A stretch of 49,049 nt of DNA from NCBI GenBank assembly GCA_964580465.1, contig CAZOKJ010000017.1, positions 1-49,049 of the forward strand. The letters are read 5' to 3'. The DNA is from Taishania sp964580465. Its GTDB lineage: Bacteria; Bacteroidota; Bacteroidia; Flavobacteriales_D; Crocinitomicaceae. The notes beneath the pieces were generated by a model. It was not told the origin of the DNA. It saw only the letters and a list, made by a program, of their open reading frames with translations, and made no database searches. Each line of letters starts with the position of its first letter. Position 1 is the first letter of the stretch. Position numbers and translations under genes: made by a program. This document shows positions 16,800 through 25,135 of this stretch, piece after piece.

Positions 16800-18207
16800 T
16801 TTCTGGTACTATTCGATCAATATCTCCTGCACCTATAGTTAAATAAACACCTTCTTTTTGCTCCGACAAATAGGCAACAACTTCACTAGGATTTTTAAGT
16901 GACTTGTCACCTGTCGTAATTTGCTCTAACAAAGCATCACTCGTAATACCTGGAATAGGCTCTTCTCTCGCTGGATAAATAGGCATCAAAATGACTTCGT
17001 CTAAGCGTGATAGTTGCTCTACAAACCCAGCATAAAAATCTCTCGTTCTAGTAAATAAATGCGGCTGAAAAACACCACATACTTTTTTGGTTGGATACAT
17101 CAAACGAATAGAATCTATTAATGCTTTTAATTCAGTCGGATGATGAGCATAATCGTCAATATAAATTAAATTTTGCGATTTAATATGATATTCAAACCTT
17201 CTTTTTACACCTAAAAAAGAACTTAACCCTTTTCTAATAGTTGTTTCGTCTAGTCCTAGTAAGGTACATAAAGCAATACAAGCAACGGCATTTTCGGCAT
17301 TGTGTTTACCTGGAATACCAACTTCCACATCATGCCATTCTCCTAATGGGGTTGTTACATTCAACAAAAATTTACCATCCTCGTAGCGCAAAGAATGTCC
17401 ACAATAATCAGCTTGTTTTTCATCAATAGCATACTTGACAACTTGAGCATTTGTTGGTAAATTAAGTCCATATTTCTGAACAACAAAACCTTCTGCTGGA
17501 TGAAGATTAGCATACATCTCAAATCCTTCTCTAAAATGTTGTGCATCTCCATAAATATCCAAATGATCAGGATCTGCTGAAGTTATAATGCTTGAAAAAG
17601 GAGACAATCTCAAAAATGAACGATCAAACTCATCTGCCTCAATTACCGTATATGGTGAATTAGCGTGAATCAATAAATTAGAAGAATAATTAGTAGAAAT
17701 TCCTCCTAAAAATGCACGACAACCAACCTCAGATTGATATAAAACATGAGCTAACATGGTACTTGTAGTGGTCTTTCCATGAGTTCCAGCAACTCCTAAT
17801 CCTTTAGAAGTTCGAGTAATCAACCCTAAGACCTCAGAACGCTTAACTAATTCATACCCTTGGTATTCAAAATGAATTAACTCACCTAAATTCTTAGGTA
17901 CAGCTGGCGTTACAATCACCAATGTAGAAGATTTATTATTAAAAGGAGCTGGAATTTGGCTATTCCAATCTTCATAATGAATTGCTATTCCTTCACCTTC
18001 CAACGCTCTTGTTAAAGGTGACGGCGTTTTATCATAACCAGCGACTTGCCAACCTAACGATTTGAAATAACGCGCAAGTGCTGACATTCCAATTCCTCCA
18101 ATACCTAAAAAATAAGCATTGCTAAAAGATGATAATTCTATCGTTATTTTTCTAATGTCCACAGCCACAATTTCCTCCCTTTGAATTACATGATTTAGAA
18201 TCAGCAA
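16768..18207 (-). CDS. murC: UDP-N-acetylmuramate--L-alanine ligase
   Basis: MurC adds L-alanine to UDP-MurNAc in the cytoplasm, using ATP. The Rossmann-like motif YFLGIGGIGMSALARYF, the ATP loop VAGTHGKTTTSTMLAH, SADPDHLDIYGD, GKHNAENAVACIA and the C-terminal DDYAHHPTE are all present. The ATG at 18207 overlaps murG by 56 bases; a GTG at 18162 (MDIRKITIEL) would cut the overlap to 11 bases and bring the N-terminus closer to family norms, so either start is possible. Length is 479 aa from the ATG. Confidence 0.96.
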   Translation of the reverse strand: MLILNHVIQREEIVAVDIRKITIELSSFSNAYFLGIGGIGMSALARYFKSLGWQVAGYDKTPSPLTRALEGEGIAIHYEDWNSQIPAPFNNKSSTLVIVTPAVPKNLGELIHFEYQGYELVKRSEVLGLITRTSKGLGVAGTHGKTTTSTMLAHVLYQSEVGCRAFLGGISTNYSSNLLIHANSPYTVIEADEFDRSFLRLSPFSSIITSADPDHLDIYGDAQHFREGFEMYANLHPAEGFVVQKYGLNLPTNAQVVKYAIDEKQADYCGHSLRYEDGKFLLNVTTPLGEWHDVEVGIPGKHNAENAVACIALCTLLGLDETTIRKGLSSFLGVKRRFEYHIKSQNLIYIDDYAHHPTELKALIDSIRLMYPTKKVCGVFQPHLFTRTRDFYAGFVEQLSRLDEVILMPIYPAREEPIPGITSDALLEQITTGDKSLKNPSEVVAYLSEQKEGVYLTIGAGDIDRIVPEIEKNWREKMG

Positions 18208-19291
18208 CAGCTATTACTTCACTAACAATATCTTGCGTTGCATTTGGTTTGCCCAACAAGGTGATATTGCTAATCAATTCCGTGCGTTTTGCTTCATCTT
18301 TTATTAATTGCACCATTTCATGTGCCAATTGTGCTCGAGCGTCACTGTCATTTACCAAAACAGCAGCGTTTTTAGACACAAGTGCCATGGCATTGTGTGT
18401 TTGATGATCTTCAGCAACATTAGGTGATGGCACTAAAATAGTTGGTTTTTTCACTAAGCATAATTCTGAAACAGAAATAGCTCCAGCACGAGAAACAACA
18501 ACATCAGCAATTGAATAAGCCAAATCCATACGCCCTATAAATTGTGCTAAAATAACACCCGTCATATCAACATCCTGCAAACGTTTAGTTAAATCATCAT
18601 GGTATAATTTCCCGCATTGCCACAAAACTTGAATGCCATTTTTTTGTAACTCAGGCAAAGCATTTATCATCGATTCATTCAGTGTTTTTGCACCCAAAGA
18701 ACCTCCAACAACTAAAATAGTAGGCTTAGAAGCATCCAAACCGTATAATTGAAAAGCATCTTCACGTTTTCCCTCAATTTGAGTAACTTCTAGTCGAACA
18801 GGATTCCCTGTTAAAACTATTTTATCTTTTGGAAAAAATCGTTCCATACCTTCATAGGCAACGCATATTTTCTTTGCTTTTTTAGCCAATAATTTATTGG
18901 TTTTGCCAGCAAAAGAGTTTTGTTCCTGTATCAACGTTGGAAAACCAAGCATGGAAGCCATTTTTAAAGTAGGACCAGAAGCATAACCTCCAACACCAAT
19001 TACCACTTCAGGGTTAAATTTCTTAATTGTCGTTCGAGCCAACAATAAGCTTTTAACAATTTTATAGGGTAAAATCAAATTCTTCCATGTTAGCTTGCGC
19101 TGTAACCCTACAATTGGTAAACCGACAATTTTATAGCCCGCTTGCGGCACCTTTTCCATCTCCATTTTTCCTTCTGCACCAATAAACAAAATTTGAACAT
19201 AAGGAAACTGTCTTCTCAATTCGTCAGCAATAGCAACAGCAGGAAAAATATGTCCTCCCGTACCACCTCCAGAAATAATCACTCGTTTCAT
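18152..19291 (-). CDS. murG: UDP-GlcNAc--undecaprenyl-PP-MurNAc-pentapeptide GlcNAc transferase with Cys-rich tail
   Basis: MurG converts lipid I to lipid II on the inner membrane face. The glycine-rich motif ISGGGTGGHIFPAVAIADEL, the second GGSLGAKTLNE loop and the donor-binding region SRAGAISVSELCLVKKPTILVP are intact. Length 379 aa slightly exceeds the usual ~360. The extra C-terminus, CNSKGGNCGCGH, holds three cysteines and a terminal histidine and resembles a small metal-binding tail; it is encoded in the murC overlap. Confidence 0.96.
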   Translation of the reverse strand: MKRVIISGGGTGGHIFPAVAIADELRRQFPYVQILFIGAEGKMEMEKVPQAGYKIVGLPIVGLQRKLTWKNLILPYKIVKSLLLARTTIKKFNPEVVIGVGGYASGPTLKMASMLGFPTLIQEQNSFAGKTNKLLAKKAKKICVAYEGMERFFPKDKIVLTGNPVRLEVTQIEGKREDAFQLYGLDASKPTILVVGGSLGAKTLNESMINALPELQKNGIQVLWQCGKLYHDDLTKRLQDVDMTGVILAQFIGRMDLAYSIADVVVSRAGAISVSELCLVKKPTILVPSPNVAEDHQTHNAMALVSKNAAVLVNDSDARAQLAHEMVQLIKDEAKRTELISNITLLGKPNATQDIVSEVIAVADSKSCNSKGGNCGCGH

Positions 19292-19302
19292 TTGTTTATT
19301 TT

Positions 19303-20544
19303 TTATTCTTCTTCTTCAGAAGATGATTTATCATTTGTACTATTTTGCTGTTTTACAGCAATACTTTGAACCATTCCGATCGCCAAACTTGTCATAATCA
19401 TGGCAGATCCACCCATTGCCAAAAAAGGCATGTTTTGTCCTGTTACTGGAAACACACCAGTGCACACCAACATATTGACAGAAGCCTGCGTCATGAGTAG
19501 CATGCCAATACCAAAACTGAAATAGGTTTCAAAAATACTATCTGCTTTTAGGCCTATTTGAAGTATCCTATACAGCATAATTAAGTAAATGAATACCAAT
19601 ACAACAGCACTAATGAATCCAAATTCTTCTACAAAAGAAGAATAATAGAAATCAGCATAAGCTTCAGGAAGAAATTCCTTTAACTTACCATCGCCAACAC
19701 CTTGTCCTGTCCACTTACCATTGTAGATAGCAAGTTTAGCATTGATAACTTGTGCATTGTCAACGACTTTACTTTCAGAATCGACTCGGTTTATAATACG
19801 ATTTTCCCAAGTAGTGTAGCGCGGTAATAAATTCAAATCAGGGAATGCTTTATGAGCGCCGACAATCAATAAAGCAACGCTTCCCATAATGACAAAAGTG
19901 GCCAATATGCGTGAAATAGGAAAACCACCCAAAAAAATCAAGGCCATTGCTAATGCAAAAATAATAGCTGCAGTTGAAAAATTGTCTTTAACAATCATCA
20001 AAAAAACAAGAATAATAGGCCCAATAATCGGCAAAAAGCCCTCCTTCCAATCCTTAAATTTATCTTTTCTTTTGTCTAATTGTTTAGCTAAATATAAAAT
20101 CAAAGCAATTTTAGCAAAGTCAGCAGCTTGAAAAGTAATGCCAATAAAAGGCACTCGAATCCAGCGTTTTGCACTATTTACCTCTACAGGTATTATCCAA
20201 GTTAAAACCAATAACAAAATGGCTAAATACATGGCTAATTTGACAGACTGAGAAAAGTATTTAGGAGGAACACGATGAATCCAAAACATACTTGCTACAC
20301 TCAAAAGAATATAAACAAAGTGTTTAAATAGATACTTAAAAGGCGTCCCACCTTCTACTTTAACCAAAATAGGAACAAAGCTAAAGACAGTTAACAACGA
20401 GAATCCCATTAGCAAAAGAGTCACAATCCAAAGAACTTTATCGCCCTTTAGATGATTCAATAGCTCTTTAATAGCAAATCGGTTAGCAACCGATTTTATG
20501 GTATCAAAACTACTTGTTTGTTCTTTTGCAATTGATTCTGACAT
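19303..20544 (-). CDS. ftsW: FtsW-type SEDS glycosyltransferase
   Basis: FtsW polymerises septal glycan strands from lipid II together with a class B PBP (FtsI). The protein of 413 aa has about ten membrane helices. SEDS landmarks include AKRWIRVPFIGITFQAADFAK, the extracellular loop GQGVGDGKLKEFLPEAYADF, SSFVEEFGFI and the C-terminal PVTGQNMPFLAMGG. The N-terminal ~35 residues are hydrophilic and cytoplasmic. It starts four bases after the unknown 156-aa gene. Confidence 0.95.
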   Translation of the reverse strand: MSESIAKEQTSSFDTIKSVANRFAIKELLNHLKGDKVLWIVTLLLMGFSLLTVFSFVPILVKVEGGTPFKYLFKHFVYILLSVASMFWIHRVPPKYFSQSVKLAMYLAILLLVLTWIIPVEVNSAKRWIRVPFIGITFQAADFAKIALILYLAKQLDKRKDKFKDWKEGFLPIIGPIILVFLMIVKDNFSTAAIIFALAMALIFLGGFPISRILATFVIMGSVALLIVGAHKAFPDLNLLPRYTTWENRIINRVDSESKVVDNAQVINAKLAIYNGKWTGQGVGDGKLKEFLPEAYADFYYSSFVEEFGFISAVVLVFIYLIMLYRILQIGLKADSIFETYFSFGIGMLLMTQASVNMLVCTGVFPVTGQNMPFLAMGGSAMIMTSLAIGMVQSIAVKQQNSTNDKSSSEEEE

Positions 20545-20548
20545 CCTA

Positions 20549-21019
20549 TTATGTTTGTTGAATTAATAACAATCGTTGAAACTCATTTTGATAGAAAGAA
20601 GCATCTTTACCATCAGCCAAATGCAACACAACACCTCTTTGTAATTTATTTTTTGTCAATGCTTCCAACAACAATTCTGTCGTATCTACAACAAAAGAAG
20701 CATGACCGTCCGTTAAATTCAAAGAAGTTGACTTGGTTACTTCATGCATTTCCCAAATAAAAAAGGCATGAACATTGGACTTGATTGTTTCATCTTGCGA
20801 TAAAAGTTCATGAATAATGTTTTCTTGTCCAATCAACAAGACTGGAAAAGGAAAGGCATGTATTGTTGAAACACAGGCTGTCATATCAGGATTATTCCAC
20901 GAAAAAACATCCATTCCCCACAGTTTTCCATGTGGTCGAATCGAACCATTTTTAGCTTGCTCCAAGGCATCTTTGCGAGCATCTACTAAATTGATTGTTG
21001 TTGCAACTTGTTTCTTCAT
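20549..21019 (-). CDS. Unrecognised 156-aa cytoplasmic protein between murD and ftsW
   Basis: I do not recognise a family. The protein has no signal peptide or membrane helix. The N-terminal part is KQVATTINLVDARKDALEQAK; the middle is hydrophobic/aromatic (CVSTIHAFPFPVLLIGQENIIHELL); the C-terminus reads LQRGVVLHLADGKDASFYQN. Alternating beta and alpha segments suggest a compact alpha/beta fold. It sits 41 bases after murD and four bases before ftsW, so it is cotranscribed with both. Standard dcw clusters pass directly from murD to ftsW. A role in cell-wall synthesis or division is inferred only from position. Confidence 0.8.
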   Translation of the reverse strand: MKKQVATTINLVDARKDALEQAKNGSIRPHGKLWGMDVFSWNNPDMTACVSTIHAFPFPVLLIGQENIIHELLSQDETIKSNVHAFFIWEMHEVTKSTSLNLTDGHASFVVDTTELLLEALTKNKLQRGVVLHLADGKDASFYQNEFQRLLLIQQT

Positions 21020-21060
21020 TATTATAAACTTTTATCAGTGATTCAATAGTTTATTAGGTT

Positions 21061-22410
21061 TTACAAAGAGCGAACCGCTTCTTTGAAAAGATTTCCTCTT
21101 TCTTCGTAATTTTCAAACAAATCGAAAGAAGCACATGCTGGTGATAACAATACCGTTTCATCTTTTTTAGCTAAACGATAGCCATAAGCTACAGCTTCCA
21201 TTGCAGATCTCGCTTCAACGATAGTATCTACAACCCCTGTAAAAGCTTCAATGATTTTAGCGTTATCTACTCCTAAACAAATGATTGCTTTCACATGTTG
21301 ACGGACTAATTCTGTTAATTCAGAATAATCATTCCCTTTGTCCACACCACCAACAATCCAAACTGTTGGTTTAGTCATGCTTTCTAAAGCAAACCAAGTT
21401 GAGTTAACGTTTGTAGCTTTTGAATCATTGATAAATTCGATACCGTGAACTTTTGCTACAAATTCTAAACGATGCTCTACATTCACAAAATCAGAAAGGC
21501 TTTCTCTAACTGTTTCTTTTCTAATTTCCAAAATGCGAGATGCAATACCAGAAGCTAACGAGTTTTGTGCGTTGTGCTTTCCTTTAAGTGCTAATTCATG
21601 AACTGACATAGTAAATTGTTGTTTATTTGTTGTTATTATTAATTGTTCGTTTTTTAAGTAACCTCCTTGTTCCAATTCTTTTTGCAAAGAGAATGGAGCT
21701 AATTGCGCGGAAGTTGTGCGCTTTTTCATTTCTTCTTGAATGGTGGCATCATCTGCATTGTAAATAAACCAACCTTCAGAAGTCATGTTTTGAATAATGC
21801 GAAACTTACTGTTCACATAATTTTGCATTTGATAATCGTATCGATCCAAATGATCTGGCGAGATATTCAACAGCATTGCGATATCTGCTTTAAACTCAAA
21901 CATTCCATCTAATTGGAAAGAGCTTAATTCTAACACATACCAATCAAACTGTTCTTCTGCAACTTGTTTTGCAAAACTTTGCCCCACATTCCCGGCCAAT
22001 CCGACATTTATTCCTGCTTTTTTCAAAATGTGGTAAGTCAGCATGGTAGTAGTTGTTTTTCCATTACTACCTGTTATGCAAATTGTTTTAGCAGTATTGT
22101 AATATCCAGCAAATTCTATTTCAGAAACAACTGGAATACCAGCTTCGTGTAACTTTTTAATCAGCGGTGCTTTGTCTGGAATACCAGGAGACTTGACCAC
22201 AATTTGAGCTGTCATGATGCGCTCTTCAGTGTGTTTTCCTTCTTCCCATTCAAATCCTCTTTCGTTTAATTCTAACTTAAACGATTCTTTGATTTTTCCG
22301 TAATCCGAAACTAACACGTTCCACCCTTGCTTTTTCGCAAGAATAGCTGTTCCAACACCAGATTCTCCAGCGCCCAATACAACGATATTTTTAGTTCCGA
22401 ACGGTTTCAC
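21061..22410 (-). CDS. murD: UDP-N-acetylmuramoylalanine--D-glutamate ligase
   Basis: MurD adds D-glutamate to UDP-MurNAc-L-Ala. The N-terminal Rossmann motif VVLGAGESGVGTAILAKK, the ATP loop CITGSNGKTTTTMLTY, the NISPDHLDRYD segment, KGKHNAQNSLA and FINDSKATNVNST, and the C-terminal LLSPACASFDLFENYEERG are all canonical. Length 449 aa. It starts one base after mraY. Confidence 0.97.
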   Translation of the reverse strand: MKPFGTKNIVVLGAGESGVGTAILAKKQGWNVLVSDYGKIKESFKLELNERGFEWEEGKHTEERIMTAQIVVKSPGIPDKAPLIKKLHEAGIPVVSEIEFAGYYNTAKTICITGSNGKTTTTMLTYHILKKAGINVGLAGNVGQSFAKQVAEEQFDWYVLELSSFQLDGMFEFKADIAMLLNISPDHLDRYDYQMQNYVNSKFRIIQNMTSEGWFIYNADDATIQEEMKKRTTSAQLAPFSLQKELEQGGYLKNEQLIITTNKQQFTMSVHELALKGKHNAQNSLASGIASRILEIRKETVRESLSDFVNVEHRLEFVAKVHGIEFINDSKATNVNSTWFALESMTKPTVWIVGGVDKGNDYSELTELVRQHVKAIICLGVDNAKIIEAFTGVVDTIVEARSAMEAVAYGYRLAKKDETVLLSPACASFDLFENYEERGNLFKEAVRSL

Positions 22411-22411
22411 C

Positions 22412-23656
22412 TTATCTTACTTTTAAAGTTACAATTGAGATAACAGCCAATAACACTGCTACAATCCAAAAGCGAGCAACAATTTTTGCTTCGTGTATTC
22501 CTTTTTTCTGATAATGATGGTGCAATGGAGCCATCAAGAAAATGCGTTTCCCTTCACCTGTTCTCTTTTTAGTGTATTTAAAGTACCCAACTTGCATCAT
22601 CACTGAAAGGTTTTCTATTAAAAACACGCCACATAACACAGGTATTAATAATTCTTTTCTGATGGCAATAGCAAAAACAGCAATGATGCCACCCAGTGCC
22701 AAGCTACCTGTGTCACCCATAAACACTTGTGCGGGGAATGAATTGTACCATAAGAAACCAACTGCTGCACCAATAAAGGCAGAAATAAAAATCACCATTT
22801 CTTCTGCATGTGGAATGTACATGACATTTAAGTAATCAGCAAATTGAACATGCGAACTTACATAAGCTAAAACAGCCAAAGCTATTCCAATAATCGCCGA
22901 TGTTCCTGTTGCTAAACCATCCAAACCATCCGTCATATTTGCTCCATTTGATACAGCCGTTACAATAAATACCACAATTGGAATAAAAATCAACCATCCA
23001 TAAGGAGAAGAGCCATTTTCACCCAACAACCAATTGTAATTAAACTCATTCCCTTTGATAAATGGAATGGTTGTTGTCATGTGATTGGTTTCGATCCATT
23101 TGTATTGCTCATCCGTTTTATTGTGCATGTGGTTTACAATGCGTTCATCCGATTGCAACTCATAGTCAGCTACTACTTTTTTGTGTACCTTCACATCATT
23201 TGAGAAATACAACATCGCGCCAACGATAACCCCAACTCCAATTTGACCAATGACTTTGAATTTACCTGCTAATCCTTCTTTGTTTTTCTTGAAAACTTTG
23301 ATATAATCATCTAAAAAACCGATTACACCCAACCAAATCGTAGCAATCAACATGGTGATAACGTAGATGTTATCCAGCTTAGCAAACAATACTGTTGGAA
23401 TAAAAATAGCACTCAAAATAATGATGCCCCCCATTGTTGGTGTTCCTGATTTTTCTAATTGCCCTTGCAAGCCCAAATCGCGCACTGTTTCCCCAATTTG
23501 TTGCTTACGTAAGACATTAATAATACGTTTTCCAAACACAATGGAAATAACCAATGAAGTAATTAATGCCATGGCTGCTCTAAATGAAATGTAGTGGAAC
23601 AAACTCGCTCCTGGTACTTTCATTGTGCTCAATAAGTCGAATAAATAATACAACAT
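22412..23656 (-). CDS. mraY: Phospho-N-acetylmuramoyl-pentapeptide transferase
   Basis: MraY transfers phospho-MurNAc-pentapeptide to undecaprenyl phosphate to form lipid I. Catalytic aspartates lie in FLDDYIKV and NMTDGLDGLATG; GDTGSLALGG and the histidine-rich MAPLHHHYQKKG loop are intact. There are about ten membrane helices. At 414 aa it is longer than the ~360 of E. coli because of a hydrophilic insertion at residues ~155-215 (from HKKVVADYEL to GENGSSPYG), which I believe is usual in Bacteroidota. Confidence 0.97.
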   Translation of the reverse strand: MLYYLFDLLSTMKVPGASLFHYISFRAAMALITSLVISIVFGKRIINVLRKQQIGETVRDLGLQGQLEKSGTPTMGGIIILSAIFIPTVLFAKLDNIYVITMLIATIWLGVIGFLDDYIKVFKKNKEGLAGKFKVIGQIGVGVIVGAMLYFSNDVKVHKKVVADYELQSDERIVNHMHNKTDEQYKWIETNHMTTTIPFIKGNEFNYNWLLGENGSSPYGWLIFIPIVVFIVTAVSNGANMTDGLDGLATGTSAIIGIALAVLAYVSSHVQFADYLNVMYIPHAEEMVIFISAFIGAAVGFLWYNSFPAQVFMGDTGSLALGGIIAVFAIAIRKELLIPVLCGVFLIENLSVMMQVGYFKYTKKRTGEGKRIFLMAPLHHHYQKKGIHEAKIVARFWIVAVLLAVISIVTLKVR

Positions 23657-23671
23657 CTCTAATTCGTTTTA

Positions 23672-25135
23672 TTAATGATTCATTTGTTTAAATAATTCAA
23701 TAGCAATAGCACGATCATCAAAATCATGTTTCACACCATTAATTTCTTGGTACTTCTCGTGTCCTTTACCTGCTATTAAAATAATATCTCCTTTTTCTGC
23801 CATTGAAATCGCTGTTTTGATAGCTTGCTTGCGATCCACAATTGACAACGTCTTTTTAAAATGATGACCTGGAACTCCTTCACTCATTTCTTCCAAAATA
23901 ACCATTGGATCTTCAGAGCGAGGATTATCCGATGTCAATATCACCTTGTCACTTAACTCAACTGAAATACGCGCCATTTCAGGACGTTTAGCTTTATCTC
24001 TATCACCTCCACATCCAACGATTGTAAACAGTGTTTCATTCTTTGTTCGAACATTTGCAATGGTTTTCAATACGTTTTCCAATGCATCTGGTGTGTGTGC
24101 ATAATCAATAATGGTCACTACTCCATTGTCTGAAATGAAATACTGAAAACGTCCTTCAACCGATTCCAATACACTCAATTCTCTCAATACATCTTCTTGT
24201 TCTTCTCCCAATAAAATGGCAACTGTGTAAGCTGTCAACAAGTTATAAGCATTGAAATCGCCAACTAAACGTGTCCAAACTTCTTGTCCGTCTATGTTTA
24301 GCAACAAACCAGAAAATTGATTTTCCAACACCTTGACTTTATGATCAGCAGGTGTTTTCATGGCATAAGTGACAACAGAAGCTTTCGTATTTTGCACCAT
24401 CACTCGCCCATTTTTATCATCTACATTTGTTAAAGCAAAAGCCGAAGAAGGTAAGTTGTCAAAGAATGATTTTTTGACATCAATGTATTCTTTAAATGTT
24501 TTGTGATAATCCAAGTGGTCATGCGTAATGTTTGTAAATACACCACCAGCAAATTCCAATCCTGCAATACGTTGTTGATGAATTGCATGTGAACTTACTT
24601 CCATGAAACAGTATTCACAATTTTCTTCCACCATTTGAGCCAACAGAGCATTTAATGCAATTGGATCTGGTGTAGTGTGCGTTGATGGAATTGCTTTCTC
24701 TCCAATTTTATTGACAACCGTTGACAACAAACCTGATTTATATCCCAAATTGGTAAATAAATTATACAATAAAGTTGTTGTTGTTGTTTTTCCATTTGTA
24801 CCAGTAATTCCAACCAATTTTAATTGTTTTGAAGGTTCATCGTAGAAATTACTTGCCACAATTCCAGCAGCTTTGTGAGAATTTTCAACAACAATTAGGG
24901 TAACATGGCTAGGAACATCCACCAAACGCTCAGCAACAATCACTTCACATCCTTGTTCGATAACTTTAGGAATAAAATCGTGTCCATCCACGCGCGTACC
25001 CATCACAGCAAAAAACAAAGTACCCTTTTTAGCAATGCGAGAATCCAAAGCCAAGGCATCAACAGTTTGTTCCAAAGAACCAACTACTTGCTTTACTGCA
25101 ACATTATTCACTATTTCTTCAACTACTTTAATCAT
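23672..25135 (-). CDS. murE: UDP-MurNAc-tripeptide synthetase (meso-diaminopimelate type)
   Basis: MurE adds the third residue of the stem peptide. The motifs GITGTNGKTTTTTLLYN (ATP), SSHAIHQQRIAG, NITHDHLDYHKT and GDFNAYNLLTAY are present. The specificity motif DNPRSEDP points to meso-diaminopimelate rather than lysine. Length 487 aa. Its start overlaps the ftsI stop by one base (TAATG), implying translational coupling. Confidence 0.97.
   Translation of the reverse strand: MIKVVEEIVNNVAVKQVVGSLEQTVDALALDSRIAKKGTLFFAVMGTRVDGHDFIPKVIEQGCEVIVAERLVDVPSHVTLIVVENSHKAAGIVASNFYDEPSKQLKLVGITGTNGKTTTTTLLYNLFTNLGYKSGLLSTVVNKIGEKAIPSTHTTPDPIALNALLAQMVEENCEYCFMEVSSHAIHQQRIAGLEFAGGVFTNITHDHLDYHKTFKEYIDVKKSFFDNLPSSAFALTNVDDKNGRVMVQNTKASVVTYAMKTPADHKVKVLENQFSGLLLNIDGQEVWTRLVGDFNAYNLLTAYTVAILLGEEQEDVLRELSVLESVEGRFQYFISDNGVVTIIDYAHTPDALENVLKTIANVRTKNETLFTIVGCGGDRDKAKRPEMARISVELSDKVILTSDNPRSEDPMVILEEMSEGVPGHHFKKTLSIVDRKQAIKTAISMAEKGDIILIAGKGHEKYQEINGVKHDFDDRAIAIELFKQMNH

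Noticed and set aside
21061..25135. Missing murF and ddl in the dcw cluster
   Set aside because: Bacteroidota dcw clusters usually omit these genes, which lie elsewhere in the genome, so their absence is not notable.
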